Source of the DNA: JAJACP01 sp964350245
GTDB lineage: Bacteria; Chlamydiota; Chlamydiia; Chlamydiales; JAAKFR01
Assembly (NCBI GenBank): GCA_964350245.1
Contig: CAYGJC010000001.1
Span: 62,001-126,000 of the forward strand
Length of the DNA: 64,000 nt
Reading direction: 5' to 3'
Shown here: one piece after another, positions 59,465 through 64,000 of the stretch
How the letters are laid out: the number at the start of each line of letters is the position of its first letter
Numbering within the stretch: position 1 is the first letter of the stretch
Notes under the pieces: generated by a model
Told to the model about the DNA's origin: nothing
The model's database searches: none
The model's input: the letters and a program-made list of their open reading frames with translations, nothing else
Translations under genes and position numbers: made by a program

Positions 59465-60478
59465 TTAGCCGCGTAAACTATGGTTAATACGATGTTCTAG
59501 ATCGGCAATATTGGAGAGTATATCATCAAAACTGACAGGCATAGTAAGGTACATGTCGCGCATCAGCTGATAATCACGTCGCAATGAAGATAATCTTTCA
59601 GCTTTAGGTACAACGCGAAAAGTTCCTGATTTGGCTTGATCATAGTTTGCCCATGAGCTTCCAAAGAACTGGCTTTTCCATAAAACAACCCTTTTTCGGA
59701 GGTCGTGTTGATTTATAGCACTGATTGCCATAGGATGATCAAGTAGTGCCGCCGTATCGGCATAATGGCGTGAAAATCTATCTGGCATTGGTTTATCTGG
59801 TGGTCGATGGTATTCTGCGTGGAGGATCGTAGCCTTTTCCCAAAAGGTTCGCTCTATCTCTAAAGCGATAACATTGCACTGCCAATCGAGAAATGCTGAG
59901 GGAAAAATCTCGGCAATCCAAGGCGTTATTGTATGTCGCCCTATTGGTAGCTGATCGGTGAGGGAGCCGAACTCCAGTTTTACAGAACGTTTGATATAGT
60001 TAAATCCCGATGGTTCGGATGAAGGGTAGTGGAAAAGGAGTACTGGGGAATTTGTATTGGGGTCTTTCAAAAACTCGAATCGCGCCTGCTCATTTTTACC
60101 CAATACGTCTAACACTGACTCTTCTAAAGCAGGCATGATTCGAGTCTGAACAGCAACTTGGCATGCATCCTCACCTCTACTCATCCATTTATTGGCCTGA
60201 TTACGCGTTGTACCCACTTCTGGAAGTTTCAAAAAATCAGGAGATAGTGAAAGATCGATGTCTTCAGAAAACCGATCGATTGCACCAAATATTTTTGATA
60301 ACGAGGTCCCACCCTTGAATACAAGACTGTCGGCAAACTCCGACTTGAAAAGAATATTTAACAGCCAACATACCCAAAAGTCTTTTTCAATTATTACAGG
60401 AGATACATTTCTCTGAATGGCAGCCTGTTGAATGTATAGACGTCGTTCATCAGCAGATAATTCTAAAAAATCAAGCTT
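59465..60478 (-). CDS. AbiEii-type nucleotidyltransferase toxin
   Basis: 337 residues from a GTG at 60478 that overlaps the antitoxin stop (GTGA). VIIEKDFWVCWLL, LVFKGGTSLSKIFGAIDRFSEDIDLSL is the GS-x-DxD-type nucleotidyltransferase motif. SVKLEFGS and ERTFWEKATILHAEYHR complete the AbiEii pattern. AbiE toxins are reported to block growth by nucleotide transfer to tRNA or another target. The gene overlaps its antitoxin, so the two are translationally coupled. Confidence 0.9.
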   Translation of the reverse strand, partial: KLDFLELSADERRLYIQQAAIQRNVSPVIIEKDFWVCWLLNILFKSEFADSLVFKGGTSLSKIFGAIDRFSEDIDLSLSPDFLKLPEVGTTRNQANKWMSRGEDACQVAVQTRIMPALEESVLDVLGKNEQARFEFLKDPNTNSPVLLFHYPSSEPSGFNYIKRSVKLEFGSLTDQLPIGRHTITPWIAEIFPSAFLDWQCNVIALEIERTFWEKATILHAEYHRPPDKPMPDRFSRHYADTAALLDHPMAISAINQHDLRKRVVLWKSQFFGSSWANYDQAKSGTFRVVPKAERLSSLRRDYQLMRDMYLTMPVSFDDILSNIADLEHRINHSLRG

Positions 60479-61104
60479 CACATAACCTCCTCGGCCAGAC
60501 TTCTGAAAATAGAACGCATCCATTCTGGCGCAAGTCGAATATCTTTGAGTAGTTCTTGTCGTTTATCGGCAGGAAGAATCCTCTTTAAATGTATAATTCG
60601 TTCTGTGGTCATATTTTCTTTACCAATTTCTCGGAAAGCTTGAACCAAAAGGCCGCTGAGCCGACCTGCCATCGCCATATTTTTGGGAGTTGTACGTCGA
60701 AGCTGAATGGTTGTTGCACCAATTTTTACCGTTCGGTTTGGCCCATCTGTCAAAAATACCACCTTAGCTGGAACCTGTTCGGATAGTCCAAGGATGTTTG
60801 CTGCATAAGCTCCAGCTGGCTGAATCCGCGAGCAATCGCGGTTGACTAATGCCTTTGCTATTTTTTCTGGTGATGGAAGAAGTTTCCCAAGTTTAGGGTG
60901 GTCTTCAGGGAAATCATATAGTCCTCTTGCAAGGCGACGAATGACTCCCTTTTGAACCAGTCGATGTAGGACAATATCAATAGCCTGTCGGCTGCCTAAA
61001 TCTAAGAAGTCCGTTGGAACAAATACAGCGCCTTGCCCAAGAATTTTTATAGCTTCAAGTATCTGTGAGTCGATACTTTTATATTTTTTTCTACCGCTCT
61101 TCAT
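60478..61104 (-). CDS. AbiEi-type antitoxin (DUF6088 transcriptional regulator)
   Basis: 208 residues. The N-terminal winged helix (about 10-75, FVPTDFLDLGSRQAIDIVLHRLVQKGVIRRLARGLYDFP) is followed by a C-terminal domain with SRIQPAGAYAANILGLSEQVPAKVVFLTDG and TIQLRRTTPKNM. This matches the AbiEi/DUF6088 antitoxin class, which represses its own operon by DNA binding. It is the first gene of the pair and starts 280 bases from the tRNA-Ser gene. Confidence 0.88.
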   Translation of the reverse strand: MKSGRKKYKSIDSQILEAIKILGQGAVFVPTDFLDLGSRQAIDIVLHRLVQKGVIRRLARGLYDFPEDHPKLGKLLPSPEKIAKALVNRDCSRIQPAGAYAANILGLSEQVPAKVVFLTDGPNRTVKIGATTIQLRRTTPKNMAMAGRLSGLLVQAFREIGKENMTTERIIHLKRILPADKRQELLKDIRLAPEWMRSIFRSLAEEVM

Positions 61105-61286
61105 GTAAGGAATAATAGTATGTTTTTCTTACAAAAACAACACTTTTGTGCAGACTATGTCTAAAATTTCTATCAAACGGTCCTATTGGCTCTCTTTAAA
61201 TTCTTGAATATTAGACAGATATGAAATACAACAGAGGAGGTGGTATTCGCCCCTCCAGGGCGGGGTTACTCGTCTCGCTACCGCTC

Positions 61287-61381
61287 GCGAGTTTCAACCT
61301 TTCGAACCCCTCCACGCGAAAGCTCTGCCGCTTCCGCTTCTCCCCCGACGAAAAAAGCCGCCCTTTGGGACGGCTTTTGTT
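61287..61381. repeat. Dispersed terminator-bearing repeat, copy C
   Basis: Imperfect copy of 57673-57767 (about 88 of 95 bases the same). It includes the terminator stem AAAAAAGCCGCCC with GGGACGGCTTTT. Here the repeat ends at the 3' end of the tRNA-Ser gene, the place where integrating elements commonly recombine. The 61105-61286 stretch between it and the antitoxin gene holds no gene that I can see. Confidence 0.85.
61351..61378 (-). terminator. Terminator of tRNA-Ser
   Basis: On the minus strand AAAAGCCGTCCC, AAAGGGCGGC and TTTTTT form a GC-rich stem with one bulged base and a T-run starting 6 bases after the tRNA 3' end. Confidence 0.75.
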
Positions 61382-61383
61382 AT

Positions 61384-61471
61384 CGGAGGAGGTGGGATTC
61401 GAACCCACGGTACGGGATTAGCGCACACACACTTTCCAAGCGTGCTCCTTCGGCCACTCGGACACTCCTCC
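61384..61471 (-). tRNA. tRNA-Ser, anticodon GGA
   Basis: 88 nt. Acceptor GGAGGAG pairs with CTCCTCC, with discriminator G at 61384. The anticodon loop TTGGAAA gives GGA, reading UCC and UCU. The long variable arm (TGTGCGCTAATCCCGTACC) identifies a class II serine tRNA, and the T arm GTGGGTTCGAATCCCAC is canonical. CCA is not encoded, so RNase Z and a CCA-adding enzyme are needed. Confidence 0.95.
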
Positions 61472-61557
61472 AGAGGGCCAGGAGATTAAAGAGAGCGCTT
61501 TTAGATTGCAACAAAAAGCTCGCTGAAAATGGGTAAGAGGGGTATCATTTTTGGGTG

Positions 61558-62355
61558 ATGTTGCGTATACTTTTGCTTTTAATTCTTGGCTGCTCCTCTC
61601 TTTGGGCAAAGACCCATGTCCTAGTCAGCGTCGCTCCTCAAAAATTTTTAGTAGAGGCGATCGGCGGAGAGCAGGTAGAAGTTGAGGTGATCGTCCCCGC
61701 GGGAGCCAGTCCCCATACGTATGAACCGAGCCCTAAGCAAGCTGTTGGTGTCTCTAAAGGGCAAATCTGGTTCCGGCTAGGCGAGGGATTTGAAGAGCAT
61801 TTAATGCCTCTTTTGAAAGAAGCCTGGATTGTCGATCAAAGAGACAACCTGGACTTGATTGGAAGCTGCTGTGGATGTGGCGGCCATGACCCCCATATTT
61901 GGCTCAGTCCCCTCTTGTTAAAGCAACAAGCCAAACAGATTGAAAACACTCTCTCTCAATATGACCCTGAGCATGCTGAAATCTATAGACTGAATTTGAG
62001 CGCGCTTGAACGGAGTCTAGATGAGCTAGATGAAGAGCTTGCCTCGCTGCTTTTAAAGGCTCCTCGAACGATTTTGGTCTCGCACCCTGCCTTTGGGTAT
62101 CTCTGCCGCGATTATGGGCTTGAGCAGCTTCCCATTGAGATGGAAGGGCGAGAACCAACACCACGCTATGTGACAGATTTAATCCTTAAGGCGAAGCAGC
62201 TGAATATTCAAACTGTTTTTTTACAAAAACAGTATTCTGTCCGTGGAGGGAAGCGCATCGCTCAGGAGCTAGGCGCCAATTGTGTCTATCTTGACCCTTA
62301 TGCAGAAAATGTGATCGATAATTTAAGGATGTTGGCAAAGGCTTTTCAACAATGA
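61558..62355 (+). CDS. Metal-binding periplasmic protein of an ABC transporter (ZnuA/TroA family)
   Basis: 265 residues from the ATG at 61558. A signal peptide (LLLILGCSSLWA) is followed by the cluster A-I fold. Metal ligands are the His residues in GASPHTYEPS, GHDPHIWLSP and VSHPAFGYLCRD, and the Asp/Glu near LDPYAEN. The usual His-rich loop is replaced by a short Cys-rich GSCCGCGGHDPH. It binds zinc, manganese or iron; the metal cannot be told by eye. The gene matches the position of C. trachomatis CT415 next to obgE. Confidence 0.87.
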   Translation: MLRILLLLILGCSSLWAKTHVLVSVAPQKFLVEAIGGEQVEVEVIVPAGASPHTYEPSPKQAVGVSKGQIWFRLGEGFEEHLMPLLKEAWIVDQRDNLDLIGSCCGCGGHDPHIWLSPLLLKQQAKQIENTLSQYDPEHAEIYRLNLSALERSLDELDEELASLLLKAPRTILVSHPAFGYLCRDYGLEQLPIEMEGREPTPRYVTDLILKAKQLNIQTVFLQKQYSVRGGKRIAQELGANCVYLDPYAENVIDNLRMLAKAFQQ

Positions 62356-63053
62356 GTGCCGTAGAGGTTGAGGAGCTTTTTTTTGCTTATGAAGCAACGT
62401 CTGTTCTGGAGGATGTCTCTTTTTCTGTGAAAGAGAAGGAGTTTGTAGCGCTATTTGGCCCCAATGGAGGGGGCAAAACGACTCTTTTACAACTACTCAT
62501 GGGATTTTTGAAGCCTCAACGAGGAAAGATAAAGCTTTTTGGCAAGACTCCTAAAAATGCTCGAGAATATATTGGTTGGGTTCCCCAAAACTTTCACTTT
62601 GATCCCGCATTTCCTATCTCTGTCGAAGAGGTTGTTTTAGGCGGCCGTCTGAGAAATGCGTCATGGAAGTTTCAGGCAAGCGACCGTCAATCTGTCAAGG
62701 AATGCCTAAACCGTGTGGGCATGAAAAAGTCTTTGCAGGCTCCTTTTGCAGCTCTTTCAGGTGGGCAGCAGCAACGAGTCTTGATCGCACGTGCACTGGC
62801 CTCAAACCCGGCTTTACTTTTGTTAGATGAGCCAACGGCAAGTGTGGATCATGAAGCTGAAAAAGAGATCTATGCCCTACTTGAGTCATTGAGGAAGGAA
62901 ATGACCATTTTAATGGTCACACACGATCTTAATCGAGCGGTGAAGTCGGTGGATCGTCTTCTTTGCGTCCAAAAAACAGTGACGCAAATGCCCCAAGAGA
63001 AGGTATGCGAACATTTTGCTCTTGGTTTATACCATCCTCGGGAGGGTACATGA
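62352..63053 (+). CDS. Metal ABC transporter ATP-binding protein
   Basis: 233 residues with Walker A GPNGGGKTT, the Q-loop VPQNFHF, signature LSGGQQQRVLIARAL and Walker B LLLLDEPTASVD. This is the ATPase subunit of the ZnuC/TroB class. It overlaps the binding protein by 4 bases and the permease by 4 bases. Together the three genes form a complete importer. Confidence 0.93.
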   Translation: MSAVEVEELFFAYEATSVLEDVSFSVKEKEFVALFGPNGGGKTTLLQLLMGFLKPQRGKIKLFGKTPKNAREYIGWVPQNFHFDPAFPISVEEVVLGGRLRNASWKFQASDRQSVKECLNRVGMKKSLQAPFAALSGGQQQRVLIARALASNPALLLLDEPTASVDHEAEKEIYALLESLRKEMTILMVTHDLNRAVKSVDRLLCVQKTVTQMPQEKVCEHFALGLYHPREGT

Positions 63054-63895
63054 CTTTTTTTGAGGCGTTCCTTCAAACACCGGTTCTGCAGATGGCTGTT
63101 TTGGCTGCTATTGGGGCCTCATTTGCCAGTGGCGTGATCGGCTCTTATGTAGTGGTAAAAAGGATTGTGGCCATCAGCGGCAGTATCGCCCACTCTGTTT
63201 TAAGTGGTATCGGCTGCGCTCTTTGGCTACAGAGAAGTTACGGGCTTGAGTGGTTGCTACCTCTGTACGGCGCGCTGGCAGCGGCGATTTTGTCTGCTCT
63301 GATTATCGGCTATGTTCATCTCTATTACCGTGAAAGAGAGGATGCAATTATCGCGATGATTTGGTCGGTAGGAATGGCAGCAGGGGTGATTTTTGTCTCG
63401 CAGATTCCCGGCTTTAATGTGGAGCTGATGAATTTCCTGCTAGGAAATGTGCTCTGGGTAAGCGCAGCTGACTTATATATTTTGGGCGCCTTGGATGTGG
63501 TGATCTTAGTCACAGTTGTGCTGTTTCACAAGCGCTTTTTGGCCCTCTGCTTTGATGAGAAGCAAGCAGAGCTCCAAGGAATTCACGTAGGCGCCCTTTA
63601 CTTGCTGCTGCTAGTTTTAATTGCACTATCGGTGGTCTTACTCATTCATGTGGTGGGAATTATTCTGGTGCTCAGTATGCTTGCTCTACCGGCGTCGATC
63701 GCCGGCAGCTTTACGTTCCGCCTCTCGCGCATGATGCTCATCGCAGTTGTGCTCAATATCGCCTTTTCTTTAGGGGGATTGGCTATCTCTTATCGTCTAG
63801 ATTGGCCGGCAGGAGCGACAATTGCTCTGTTTTCTGCTGTCATTTACACGCTGAGCTTGCGCTTTAAAAAGCCGATGATCTCTTCCACTCCTTGA
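63050..63895 (+). CDS. Metal ABC transporter permease
   Basis: 281 residues from the ATG at 63050, preceded by GGAGGG; the upstream open frame lies inside the ATPase gene. It has eight or so membrane helices and the ABC-3 family landmarks: FASGVIGSYVVVKRIVAISGSIAHSVLSGIG and HVVGIILVLSMLALPASIAG. It forms the transmembrane channel of the importer. The 3' end overlaps the convergent obgE by 52 bases. Confidence 0.92.
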   Translation: MTFFEAFLQTPVLQMAVLAAIGASFASGVIGSYVVVKRIVAISGSIAHSVLSGIGCALWLQRSYGLEWLLPLYGALAAAILSALIIGYVHLYYREREDAIIAMIWSVGMAAGVIFVSQIPGFNVELMNFLLGNVLWVSAADLYILGALDVVILVTVVLFHKRFLALCFDEKQAELQGIHVGALYLLLLVLIALSVVLLIHVVGIILVLSMLALPASIAGSFTFRLSRMMLIAVVLNIAFSLGGLAISYRLDWPAGATIALFSAVIYTLSLRFKKPMISSTP

Positions 63896-64000
63896 CCGGT
63901 CAATGCTGACACCTCAAAAAGGGGCAGATGGGGATAGGTCTCTTTAAATTTTTCTCCTACAAATCCGGCATCGATTTTATTTAGCGCCACAGCAAAGGGT
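63844..64000 (-). CDS. obgE: GTPase ObgE, C-terminal part (runs off the window)
   Basis: The minus-strand frame ends in KRKLSV and stop. VALNKIDAG is the G4 motif (NKID) and VSALTGQGVEEI the G5 motif of the Obg GTPase. No OCT domain follows, so the protein ends soon after the G domain. Obg acts in ribosome assembly and stress. obgE next to the metal transporter matches Chlamydia gene order (CT415-CT418). Confidence 0.9.
   Translation of the reverse strand, partial: PFAVALNKIDAGFVGEKFKETYPHLPLFEVSALTGQGVEEIIGFLKRKLSV

Noticed and set aside
57673..61381. The three repeats as a CRISPR array or insertion sequence
   Set aside because: Only three unequal copies, separated by kilobases, with no transposase, terminal inverted repeats or regular spacers.

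Overview
The window comes from a chlamydia-like (environmental) member of the Chlamydiales. Gene order in several blocks follows the Chlamydia core chromosome: dnaJ-rpsU-tsaB-lon; rnz-xerC-ABC-F; glyA-clpP-dapF-UPF0158; a block with lpxK, gmhA, rRNA methyltransferases, lspA, dksA and nrdR; and a metal ABC transporter facing obgE. Several genes are missing from Chlamydiaceae but expected in their amoeba-associated relatives: an isocitrate dehydrogenase, heptose genes (gmhA plus an ADP-heptose adenylyltransferase), a GT4 glycosyltransferase cluster, and a tandem array of Legionella-type MOMP-like porins. The mixed base composition and the MOMP-like family fit a Waddliaceae, Criblamydiaceae or Simkaniaceae type genome; that placement is inference.

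Layout. 1-1253: chaperone, ribosomal and tRNA-modification genes on the minus strand. 1396-13043: lon, rfaE2, a GlpG-like rhomboid, RNase Z, xerC, a YbiT-type ABC-F and folE. Lineage-specific membrane proteins of inclusion-membrane (Inc) type sit between them: two small bilobed proteins, an apparent membrane-anchored pseudo-tyrosine-phosphatase, and an IncA-like coiled-coil protein. 13002-13368 is rnpB (RNase P RNA), antisense to the end of folE. 14267-18460 holds glyA-clpP-dapF and an AT-hook-bearing UPF0158 protein. 18447-21726 holds a membrane-anchored kinase-like gene containing a 100-N scaffold gap, two small membrane proteins and kdsD. 21788-23675 holds icd and a DUF2227-like protein.

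23690-29719 is a tightly packed, one-direction accessory operon: glycosyltransferase, P-loop kinase, methyltransferase, APH-type kinase, DMT transporter, NUDIX hydrolase and galE. It probably builds or modifies a surface glycan. Next comes a striking receptor-shaped protein (seven propeller repeats, Ser/Thr stalk, one TM segment, Tyr/Pro-rich tail), then an E2 acyltransferase, a dicarboxylate symporter, lpxK and gmhA. A thioredoxin-like protein and three tandem MOMP-like porins follow (36047-39619). 39623-45549 is a compact minus-strand run of RNA-modification and regulatory genes with overlapping ends.

45628-57529 holds a CaCA exchanger, ribE, a candidate permuted papain-like effector, an oppA paralogue pair in which one copy is a 995-residue fusion without a signal peptide, dps, YtxH proteins and an alanine/sodium symporter. 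57673-61471 is a small defence or mobile island carrying an AlbA_2 regulator and an AbiE-type toxin-antitoxin pair. It lies against a tRNA-Ser(GGA) gene and contains copies of a terminator-bearing repeat. The window ends with a three-gene metal ABC transporter and the 3' end of obgE.
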